From Bilophila wadsworthia ATCC 49260 (GTDB lineage Bacteria > Desulfobacterota > Desulfovibrionia > Desulfovibrionales > Desulfovibrionaceae), in NCBI RefSeq assembly GCF_000701705.1, contig NZ_JNJP01000004.1, positions 1 through 64,000 on the forward strand: a DNA stretch of 64,000 nt, read 5' to 3'. The notes under the pieces were generated by a model. The model was not told the DNA's origin. It searched no databases and was given only the letters and a program-made list of their open reading frames with translations. Below, in pieces: positions 1 through 5,893 of this stretch (positions are counted from its first letter, which is position 1; every line of letters starts with the position of its first letter). A program made the translations under genes and the position numbers.

Positions 1-38
1 ATTCATTTCGTTTTTCCCCGGACACGGGGGAGGCATAT

Positions 39-509
39 ATGGATGGCCGTGTAATACATGCGAAAGCCGATACCGCCGGATACGCAGATACCGCCGGAAG
101 TGCTCCGGCAAATGGCGGGACGGCATGGGCCGCGAACCGCCTGCGCAGGGAAGGGGGCGTCGATACCGTCTGGAATTGGGCGGGGCAGGGAGGCCAACCC
201 GGTTGGCTGTGGGGAGGTAATGACGGCGTCAACATGTACGTCTACAACCCCGCCAATTTCAGCGTGAACTATGCAAACAGTTGCAACTATGCGAACAGTG
301 CGGGCAGTGCTCCTGCGAACGGAGGGACGGCATGGGCGGTGACCGTTACGCCCAATGTTGTAAATGTCAGCTATTCAGCATTGCCCGCAGGAGGAACATG
401 GCTGGTCATGAGTCTTGATAATGGCGATGGTGGTCAATTTCAAAAATTGAAATTTTCAAAGGTCGCAGGGGGCACGAGAACATCCGGGCTTGCTATCAGA
501 ATAGCTTAA
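39..509 (+). CDS. Prophage tail-fibre-like protein
   Basis: A 156-residue protein that looks like the distal part of a phage tail fibre. The middle carries near-identical Ala/Asn/Gly-rich blocks: 'SAPANGGTAWA' appears twice (about residues 21-31 and 90-100), and 'YAN' repeats sit between them, as in receptor-binding tail-fibre tips. The start is well supported: GGGGGAGG lies 5 nt before the ATG. It is the first of three closely spaced plus-strand genes (12 nt to the next). The family is inferred from repeat style and neighbours, not from a catalytic motif. It may be a short fibre tip or a relic of a longer gene; no upstream in-frame extension is needed. Confidence 0.6.
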   Translation: MDGRVIHAKADTAGYADTAGSAPANGGTAWAANRLRREGGVDTVWNWAGQGGQPGWLWGGNDGVNMYVYNPANFSVNYANSCNYANSAGSAPANGGTAWAVTVTPNVVNVSYSALPAGGTWLVMSLDNGDGGQFQKLKFSKVAGGTRTSGLAIRIA

Positions 510-521
510 AAAGGAGGTATT

Positions 522-1088
522 ATGTCTGAATATGGAAATATATTCCACCGTGCATTTGACGATTCCTACGTCATTATAAAAAATGGTATGCCCTACCACG
601 TCTATCCCTATGCCGCCGAATTCGCGGAGGAATGGGACGCCGTGTTTGCCTACGCCGAGGCCCATCCCGAATGCGTGACCGAAGAACAGCCCTACGTCCC
701 GCCCGTACCGACGCTTGAGGAAGTGAAGACCGCCAAGCTCTCGGAAATCAACGCGGCAGCGGACAGGGCCATAGCCACACTCACGGCGACCTATCCGGAC
801 CGGGAGATCAGCACGTTCGACAAGCAGGAATCCGAGGCCCGCGCCTATGCCGCCGACCCTACGGCTTCAACGCCGCTTCTTTCGGCATTGGCGAAGGCTC
901 GTGGGTTGGAGTTGGCAGAGCTTGTGCGGCGCGTGCTGATCAAAGCCGACGCCTTCGCCGTGGCTTCCGGCTCCATCATCGGGCAGAGGCAGGCACTGGA
1001 GGATCAGCTCGACGCCTGCGAGACGCTGGAAGAGGTAGATGCCCTCGACGTCGTCATCATTATGCCGGGCGCGGAGGTGGAGGCATGA
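522..1088 (+). CDS. Phage tail-fibre-associated protein, DUF4376-like
   Basis: A 188-residue protein resembling DUF4376-type phage proteins that sit just after tail-fibre genes. The N-terminus (residues 1-65) is a short acidic aromatic-rich domain. A Pro-rich hinge (PYVPPVPTLEEV) follows. The C-terminal helical half contains the typical 'INAAADRAIATLTATYPDRE' and 'FDKQESEARAYAAD' blocks. The ATG is preceded by AAAAGGAGG. Its last four bases (ATGA) overlap the next start, so the two are probably translationally coupled. The role is inferred: tail-fibre assembly or capping. Confidence 0.6.
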   Translation: MSEYGNIFHRAFDDSYVIIKNGMPYHVYPYAAEFAEEWDAVFAYAEAHPECVTEEQPYVPPVPTLEEVKTAKLSEINAAADRAIATLTATYPDREISTFDKQESEARAYAADPTASTPLLSALAKARGLELAELVRRVLIKADAFAVASGSIIGQRQALEDQLDACETLEEVDALDVVIIMPGAEVEA

Positions 1089-1348
1089 CGTACGGAAAGC
1101 GAACCCTGATTGCCGTCGACCAGCTCCTCAATACGCTCCTCGGCGGCTGGCCGGACGAAACCCTGTCCTCGCGCTGTTACCGTTGGGCGCGGGACGGGGT
1201 GAGGGCATGGCCCCGCAAGCTCGTGGACGGGCTGTTCTTCTGGCAGAGGGAACACTGCAAGAGCAGTTATGAGAGCGAGAGGGAGGGGAGGCAGTCGCCG
1301 CCGGAATTGAGGATACATGTCCGACCTAAAAAAACAGCACATCACTAG
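1085..1348 (+). CDS. Small conserved prophage protein of unknown function
   Basis: An 87-residue basic protein overlapping the previous stop by ATGA. It contains the block 'QLLNTLLGGWPDETLSSRCYR' followed by 'LFFWQREHCKSSYESEREG', a pattern I recognise from small proteins found near tail modules of proteobacterial prophages. Databases sometimes label these misleadingly as helicases. No enzyme motif is visible. A 9-bp inverted repeat at 1353-1376 lies just after the stop and could end the tail transcript. Confidence 0.5.
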   Translation: MTYGKRTLIAVDQLLNTLLGGWPDETLSSRCYRWARDGVRAWPRKLVDGLFFWQREHCKSSYESEREGRQSPPELRIHVRPKKTAHH

Positions 1349-1352
1349 AGAG

Positions 1353-1376
1353 TTCCTGATAACTAGGTATCAGGAA
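1353..1376 (+). terminator. Hairpin after prophage tail genes
   Basis: A perfect 9-bp inverted repeat (TTCCTGATA / TATCAGGAA) with a 6-nt loop, nested inside a second A-rich/T-rich arm pair (about 1328-1340 with 1391-1402, one G-U pair). It begins 5 nt after the last tail-region stop. There is no immediate T-run, but the outer arm ends in GTTTTTC, so it could act as a terminator. Confidence 0.4.
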
Positions 1377-1409
1377 AGTGGTCACCGTTAGGTGTGTTGT
1401 TTTTCTACG

Positions 1410-1757
1410 CTATTCCTGAGCGTCGGTGAAAAGAACAATCAGCAACATTTTAAAGCGCTCAAGTGCGTAAACGGCGTGGGGAATTTTGGCGGGCATAACG
1501 ATACAATCCCCAGCATGAAGGATATGCTCCGTATCCCCAATAGTGATACGGCCAGTTCCGTCGAGGACTGTGACCATGGCATCGCCGGAAGAATCATGTG
1601 CGCTGATTTCTTCGTTCTTGTCAAAGGCGAACAGCGTTACGTTGTGGTGCTTGTTCTGCGCTAACGTTTTGCTGACGATCTGCCCGGGTTGGTATGTCAC
1701 CTGTTCAGCCAAGGGGAGTACTGTGGAATGTTCGATATTTTTGATAGGATGCGACAT
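1410..1757 (-). CDS. Single-domain cupin protein
   Basis: A 115-residue single cupin barrel. Motif 1 is degenerate ('ISAHDSSGDAMVTVLDGTG', about residues 50-69) and motif 2 reads 'AGDCIVMPAKIPHAVYAL' (about residues 82-99). The two His (51 and 94) could bind a metal, but the canonical HxH of motif 1 is missing. GGAGGA lies 8 nt before the ATG. The gene is visibly AT-richer than the chromosomal genes, and it sits alone between prophage tail genes and the integrase remnant, pointing the opposite way. This suggests a cargo ('moron') gene brought in by the phage. Small cupins of this kind are often stress- or redox-linked; the substrate is unknown. Confidence 0.7.
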   Translation of the reverse strand: MSHPIKNIEHSTVLPLAEQVTYQPGQIVSKTLAQNKHHNVTLFAFDKNEEISAHDSSGDAMVTVLDGTGRITIGDTEHILHAGDCIVMPAKIPHAVYALERFKMLLIVLFTDAQE

Positions 1758-2053
1758 AATAGTTCCTCCATAGCACTCTGTGGATGTTATAAATAAATCT
1801 GTATGTTGGGGTAGTCTTTCGGAGACTGTTTGTAAACCTCATTAGAAGAGTGGGCCAGAAGCCATGTGCTCACCCGCCGGAATCGCGACAAACATAGCAT
1901 TTTCAGAAGAAGCGGGGGAGTTACGGTCTCCCCCGCCGGCCCGGCGAGGACACGCCAGGCCACGGTCCCGCACGAAGGGACGCATCGTGCAGGGTTTCCG
2001 CCGATGGCTGTGCTCATGGCGAGCGCACGATATATAACAGGCAGAGAGCCGGG

Positions 2054-2094
2054 GTGCAATATGTGATTTGTTCAATAAGGGACGCATATTGCAC
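2054..2094. promoter_or_regulatory. 10-bp inverted repeat, possible operator
   Basis: GTGCAATATG and CATATTGCAC are perfect inverse complements separated by 21 nt. The spacing of about three helical turns centre to centre fits a pair of protein-binding half sites better than an RNA stem. No adjacent gene with a clear start uses it, so its function is unknown. Confidence 0.35.
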
Positions 2095-2221
2095 GATAAT
2101 GCAGATCGGGCACTCAAGCTGATGTATCGGCAATATCGGTATGTCCTTTTTTTGAAGCAGTCATGGCGCAAGCGCCTGCGGTTGAGGGTGCAGCCGTACC
2201 CTAAGCCCGAAGCATAAATAT

Positions 2222-2253
2222 AAAAGCCCGGAGAAATTTTTCTCCGGGCTTTT
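2222..2253. terminator. Strong bidirectional rho-independent terminator
   Basis: A 15-bp perfect stem (AAAAGCCCGGAGAAA with its complement) and a 2-nt loop, giving a T-run on either strand. No annotated gene ends directly before it on either strand. It may therefore end a transcript from a lost gene or a small RNA in the preceding 150 bases. Confidence 0.75.
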
Positions 2254-2293
2254 GCATATAATGTGCCAACTTCGATAACTTGTATGTCAAGGG

Positions 2294-2332
2294 TGTCCCA
2301 AATCGCGCGCTAAACTGTCCCAAATCGCGCGC
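2294..2332. repeat. Two direct copies of a 17-bp repeat, possible IS end
   Basis: TGTCCCAAATCGCGCGC occurs at 2294-2310 and 2316-2332, separated by TAAAC (22-bp period). Multiple short terminal repeats with this sort of period are typical of IS21-family ends. Here they abut the truncated integrase, which suggests an insertion and deletion event. The IS assignment is an inference. Confidence 0.4.
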
Positions 2333-2340
2333 CGCGTTAG

Positions 2341-2574
2341 TTCAAGTACCTTATGAAACGCCTTTGCGAGAAGGCGGGCATACCGTTCTTTGCGGCCCAC
2401 AGCCTGCGCCACTTCATGGCTACCCATCTTAAAGACCCGCGCCGGGCGCAAAAGGTGCTTGGACACATGAACATCCGCACCACAGAAATCTATCTGCATG
2501 ACCTTGGCGTCGACAGGGAGGCCGCAGGCATTTTTGAGGACATCACGCATGGAATCACGCATGAAGGCGATTGA
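2341..2574 (+). pseudogene. Phage tyrosine integrase, C-terminal remnant
   Basis: The reading frame is open from just after a TAG at 2338 to 2574 and encodes only the C-terminal catalytic part of a tyrosine recombinase. 'HSLRHFMATHL' carries the Arg of the RHRY tetrad, and 'LGHMNIRTTEIYLH' carries the H-x-LGH region and the nucleophilic Tyr (the Y in EIYLH). A full enzyme is about 350-400 residues; here only about 75 remain, and the N-terminal arm- and core-binding domains are missing. The internal ATG at 2353 has no ribosome binding site. The remnant ends 47 nt from the tRNA-Ser 3' end, the usual place for an integrase at its attachment site. Confidence 0.8.
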
Positions 2575-2584
2575 GGCACGAAAA

Positions 2585-2613
2585 AAGGGCTTACTGAGTT
2601 TCAGTAAGCCCTT
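2585..2613 (-). terminator. Terminator of tRNA-Ser
   Basis: A 13-bp perfect stem (AAGGGCTTACTGA and complement) with a GTT loop. Read on the minus strand it is followed by six T residues and starts 9 nt after the tRNA CCA end, so it is a textbook rho-independent terminator for the tRNA transcript. Confidence 0.85.
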
Positions 2614-2621
2614 GAAATTTA

Positions 2622-2711
2622 TGGCGGAGAGGGGGAGATTCGAACTCCCGGTACCTTTTGAGTACACACGATTTCCAATCGTGCTCCTTCGACCAGCTCG
2701 GACACCTCTCC
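2622..2711 (-). tRNA. tRNA-Ser(GGA)
   Basis: A 90-nt class II tRNA on the minus strand. The 5' end is GGAGAGG, pairing with CCTCTCC, with discriminator G and an encoded CCA. The anticodon stem CACGA/TCGTG holds the loop TTGGAAA, giving anticodon GGA. A long variable arm (about 2646-2660) and the T-arm GTTCGAATC are present. The integrase remnant next to its 3' end suggests that this tRNA was the phage attachment site. Confidence 0.95.
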
Positions 2712-2970
2712 GCGTCGTGCAGCGATGTAACTAGCGAAATTCAGGATGGCTGGCAAGCTTTTTTTTGGAAAAACCGACATTTTTTCCACACCACGAACGA
2801 CGCTGGCAAAATAACACGCGATAAATAAAGGGTATTTTATTATCATGATACTCTAAAAAAATGCGGTTCCCCTTTTTCGGAATGCCGAGTATTCGAATTC
2901 GCCGGGAATTTCCTTGACAGTTCATCTTTTCATGGGGCAAGAGTCGAACCAAATTCTAAGGAGCGTCTTC

Positions 2971-4593
2971 ATGTCTGTACAAAGCATCATTCAGCTTCTT
3001 GGCGGCGTTGGGCTTTTCCTCTTCGCCATCAAGCTGATCAGTGAGGCCCTACAGCTGATAGCCGGGGACCGATTGCGACAGCTTATCGGAACACTGACCA
3101 AAACGCCGATCATGGGCGTGCTGGTGGGTGCCTGCGTCACCGTTCTCATCCAAAGCAGCAGCGCCACCACGGTCATGACGGTCAGCTTCGTCGACGCGGG
3201 GCTCATGACCCTGACGCAAGCCATCGGCGTCATCATGGGCGCCAACATCGGGACCACGATCACGGGCCAGATCCTCGCCATCAAAGTCCAAGACTACGCC
3301 TACCTCTTCATTATTATAGGCGTGCTTCTCTCCTTCTTCGGACGCTCCAAGGTACAGAAGTACGCCGGCAACGGCCTCTTGGGTTTTGGTCTGCTTTTCG
3401 TGGGAATGCAGACCATGGAATCCTCCATGAGTTTCCTCCGGAATGAAAAGGAATTATTCCTCATGTTCAGCCACAACCCGCTCATGGGGGTTCTGGCCGG
3501 AACGCTGCTCACCCTCCTTGTCCAATCCAGCGCTGCTACGGTCGGCCTGACCATCGCCCTCGGCGTACAGGGCCTCTTGCCCCTCCACGCGGCCATCCCC
3601 ATCATCTTGGGTGACAATATCGGAACAACCATCACCGCGGTCCTCGCTTCCATCGGCACGGATCGGACCGCCAAACAGGCCTGTGCCGCCCATGTGCTCT
3701 TCAACGTCATCGGCGTATGCATTTTCCTCACCATCCTTCCGCTTTACCAAGAGCTGATCGCCATGACGGCTACAGGCATCGCCCACCAGATCGCCAATGC
3801 CCATACGTTGTTCAACGTCTTCAACACCATCATCTTCCTGCCCTTCGTCAAGCCGTTCGCGGCGCTCATCCGCAGGCTCCTGCCCGACAAGGCCCATAAG
3901 GTCGTCGAAGGGGCCCAGTATCTTGATCCCAAGCTCATCGAAGCCACCCCCGGCATCGCTGTGGAAGCGGTCAAAAACGAATGTGCCTACATGGGCTTTT
4001 TGGTCATCCACCTTCTTGATTCGGTTCAGGAAGTATTCTTCAACGACAAGAAAGACCTCATCCCCAAGATCGAAGAGACCGAAGCCAAAATCGACCAACT
4101 GCACAAGGCCGTCAAAGCCTATGCCGAAGACATCATGCAGGCCGGGATCTCCGATGACGCGGCCCGCGTGCTGACGCTGTATGTCGCCAGCTCCGGGAAC
4201 ATCGAGCGCATCGGCGACTACGGCAAGAAGCTCCTTGAGTACTACGCGTACCGCCAGAACAGGCCGAAGGATTTCTCCCAGCAGGCCATGACGGAACTCT
4301 CCGGCATGTACGCCGAAGCCCATCACGCCATTGTGACCGCGCTGGACGGCTTCATCAACGACGACCCCGACAAGGCGCGCGAAGTCGCCCCCATCGCCGG
4401 GAAGCTGCGCGGCCTCGAAGTCGAACTCCGCAACCGCCACATCCAGCGGCTGGACAAGCAGGAATGCGACTCCGAAACGGGCCTTGTCTATGTGGATATT
4501 CTCGGGATCATCGAGCACATCGGCTATCATTCGAACAACGTCGCCAAGGCCACCATTTCCTCCTGCACGGCGGAGCACAAGGCGAAGGCGTAA
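2971..4593 (+). CDS. Na+/phosphate symporter with C-terminal PhoU domain
   Basis: A 540-residue inner-membrane protein of the NptA/PNaS family, which takes up phosphate with sodium. The N-terminal two-thirds has two inverted repeats. Each carries the family signature: 'QSSSATTVMTVSF' and 'GANIGTTITG' in repeat 1, 'LLVQSSAATVGLT' and 'LGDNIGTTITA' in repeat 2. From about residue 340 a soluble helical PhoU-like domain follows, common in bacterial members. I chose the ATG at 2971 because TAAGGAG sits 7 nt upstream; a longer in-frame ORF from 2914 lacks a site. It is a single gene with its own terminator at 4680. Confidence 0.92.
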   Translation: MSVQSIIQLLGGVGLFLFAIKLISEALQLIAGDRLRQLIGTLTKTPIMGVLVGACVTVLIQSSSATTVMTVSFVDAGLMTLTQAIGVIMGANIGTTITGQILAIKVQDYAYLFIIIGVLLSFFGRSKVQKYAGNGLLGFGLLFVGMQTMESSMSFLRNEKELFLMFSHNPLMGVLAGTLLTLLVQSSAATVGLTIALGVQGLLPLHAAIPIILGDNIGTTITAVLASIGTDRTAKQACAAHVLFNVIGVCIFLTILPLYQELIAMTATGIAHQIANAHTLFNVFNTIIFLPFVKPFAALIRRLLPDKAHKVVEGAQYLDPKLIEATPGIAVEAVKNECAYMGFLVIHLLDSVQEVFFNDKKDLIPKIEETEAKIDQLHKAVKAYAEDIMQAGISDDAARVLTLYVASSGNIERIGDYGKKLLEYYAYRQNRPKDFSQQAMTELSGMYAEAHHAIVTALDGFINDDPDKAREVAPIAGKLRGLEVELRNRHIQRLDKQECDSETGLVYVDILGIIEHIGYHSNNVAKATISSCTAEHKAKA

Positions 4594-4679
4594 CAGATAC
4601 CGAGAAAGAGGCTTTTTCCCAAAAGCCCCTCCCCGCAAAAACTGCGACAGGGAGGCCGCGCGGCAAGAGTTCCGCCGCA

Positions 4680-4715
4680 AAAAGGCTCTGCATGAACACA
4701 CGTGCGGAGCCTTTT
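4680..4715 (+). terminator. Rho-independent terminator after the Na/Pi symporter
   Basis: A 13-bp stem (AAAAGGCTCTGCA with TGCGGAGCCTTTT, one G-U pair), followed by CCCTTTTTCC. It ends the symporter transcript 90 nt after the stop. Confidence 0.75.
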
Positions 4716-4773
4716 CCCTTTTTCCACAACACACTGTGATCATGAAAGGGCGTTTCCGTACTGTCGCTTGCCT

Positions 4774-5040
4774 TTACTGGAGATTTTTTCTTGGCTTGTT
4801 CAGTCCGTTCAATTCATCAGTCACCCTCTTGAAAAACTCCAGAGGAGAAAGGCCAAGGGCTTCACAGATGGAATAGATCGCGGTGATGGTGGGATTCCTT
4901 TTTCCTTTTATGATTCCACGGACATAGCAATCCTGCAAATCCGAAAAATCCGCGAGGGCCGTTTTGGTCATCTTTCGTTCTTTTCGGATTTTTTCGATTG
5001 TAATGCCAGTGGCTTCCAATAAACGAGGATAGGTTTTCAT
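4774..5040 (-). CDS. XRE-family HTH regulator
   Basis: An 88-residue single-domain DNA-binding protein. The helix-turn-helix spans about residues 14-70: 'IEKIRKERKMTKTALADFSDLQDCYVRGIIKGKRNPTITAIYSICEALGLSP' in pattern, with the usual N-P-T before the last helices. It has no effector domain. It is transcribed divergently from the membrane-protein gene at 5155. The 115 bp between them hold a perfect 14-bp palindrome plus a related half site over a likely promoter, so it probably represses itself and the divergent gene. Confidence 0.8.
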   Translation of the reverse strand: MKTYPRLLEATGITIEKIRKERKMTKTALADFSDLQDCYVRGIIKGKRNPTITAIYSICEALGLSPLEFFKRVTDELNGLNKPRKNLQ

Positions 5041-5061
5041 TCCATCAAGGTATACAATGTA

Positions 5062-5118
5062 TTGACAGAAATTAGATACTATAGTATCGAAATAAACAAA
5101 ATAAGATACTATCGTACC
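5062..5118. promoter_or_regulatory. Promoter with overlapping palindromic operators
   Basis: TTGACA at 5062-5067, then 17 nt, then TATCGA at 5085-5090 form a plausible sigma-70 promoter reading toward 5155. The perfect palindrome GATACTATAGTATC (5075-5088) lies inside it. A second copy, GATACTATCGTACC (5105-5118), follows 30 bp later and matches 11 of 14 positions. Two spaced sites over a divergent promoter next to an XRE gene are the expected layout for its operators. Confidence 0.6.
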
Positions 5119-5154
5119 GCTTTTATGCTTTCACGTGTGAGGGGGGAGCCTGTC

Positions 5155-5797
5155 ATGGCTGACATGGTGCAAGACAATCTCTGTTGCAGCCGCAGCGTGG
5201 TTGATTGGCCCAAGGTGACACGTTCGCTCCTAGGCGCGGTGTCCTTTCCGGTGATAGGCCTGCTTGTCCCGTACGGCATGTCGAAGCAAGGCATACATGA
5301 CATTTTTCCCTATTTTTTTTATTGCAATAGGCATTGTGAACCTGCTTCTCTTCAGGGTGAACGCCAAAGGATACGTCATCGACGCAGAAAACGGTATGCT
5401 GGAGTTTCCGGGCGGCGGCATCAAAGTCCAAAACTGGACGTCGCACTTCAACCCCCTTTATCTGTTTCAGGAATTCATGAGGCATAAAATAGCTCTCGCC
5501 GAGATACGCGAAATCCACCCGCCTCTAAACATGAGGCAAACGGTCTACGGCAATGACCGTTCGCGTGCGAGCGTACCAAGCAGGATCGAACTCAACGGCG
5601 ATTTTGGCACCGTTTCGCTTTCCTTCCGATCAAAGGAAAAACGGGATGAGCCGTATCCGTCACCCCAAAAAGCAAGGAGGTTTCCTCCCATAGCCGAATA
5701 TACGCGCTTGAGGGTAGGAAGCCACTATTCCTGCATCAATCATGCACTATCACAGGCCTTTTCCCCCGTTCCCCTCCTGTCGGCAGGGATTCAATAA
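5155..5797 (+). pseudogene. Small membrane protein gene with a +1 frameshift at a T8 tract
   Basis: Frame 1 opens at ATG 5155, behind GAGGGGGGAG, with a hydrophobic segment ('LLGAVSFPVIGLLVPYG') and runs to 'DIFPYFF' at 5307-5319. Frame 2 then continues with a second membrane segment ('FFIAIGIVNLLLF') and a soluble domain ('AKGYVIDAENGMLEFPGGGIKVQNW') to 5797. The switch falls at eight T residues (5313-5320). Deleting one T joins the frames smoothly as PYFF-IAIGIVNLL. Neither frame alone makes a sensible protein: frame 1 loses hydrophobicity after the tract, and frame 2 begins inside a membrane helix without a good start. The intact product would have two membrane spans and about 210 residues. 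I do not recognise the family. Confidence 0.6.
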
Positions 5798-5834
5798 AGA
5801 TGAAAGCCTTTGAAGCGGGAGAGAAGGGGGTTTG

Positions 5835-5874
5835 GGGGAGGGAGAAACTTTCTTCAGAAAGCTTCTCCCTCCCC
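5835..5874. terminator. Hairpin downstream of the glutamate synthase operon
   Basis: A 12-bp perfect stem (GGGGAGGGAGAA and complement), with an inner TTTC/GAAA extension. It lies 20 nt past the minus-strand operon end and 38 nt past the plus-strand gene end. There is no clear T-run on either side, so it could serve as a weak convergent terminator or a 3' end stabiliser. Confidence 0.5.
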
Positions 5875-5893
5875 AATCTTCCGTGTGCCTCCC

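Larger units (their letters stand above)
1758..2352. other. Gene-poor prophage/tRNA junction
   Basis: About 600 bases without a convincing gene. ORFs here are short, lack ribosome binding sites and overlap one another. The stretch holds a 10-bp inverted repeat (2054-2063 with 2085-2094), a strong bidirectional terminator hairpin (2222-2253) and two copies of a 17-bp repeat (2294-2332). Confidence 0.6.

Noticed and set aside
2121..2216. A 32-codon basic ORF before the 2222 terminator
   Set aside because: No ribosome site and no similarity to a known peptide; a small RNA there is possible but unsupported.
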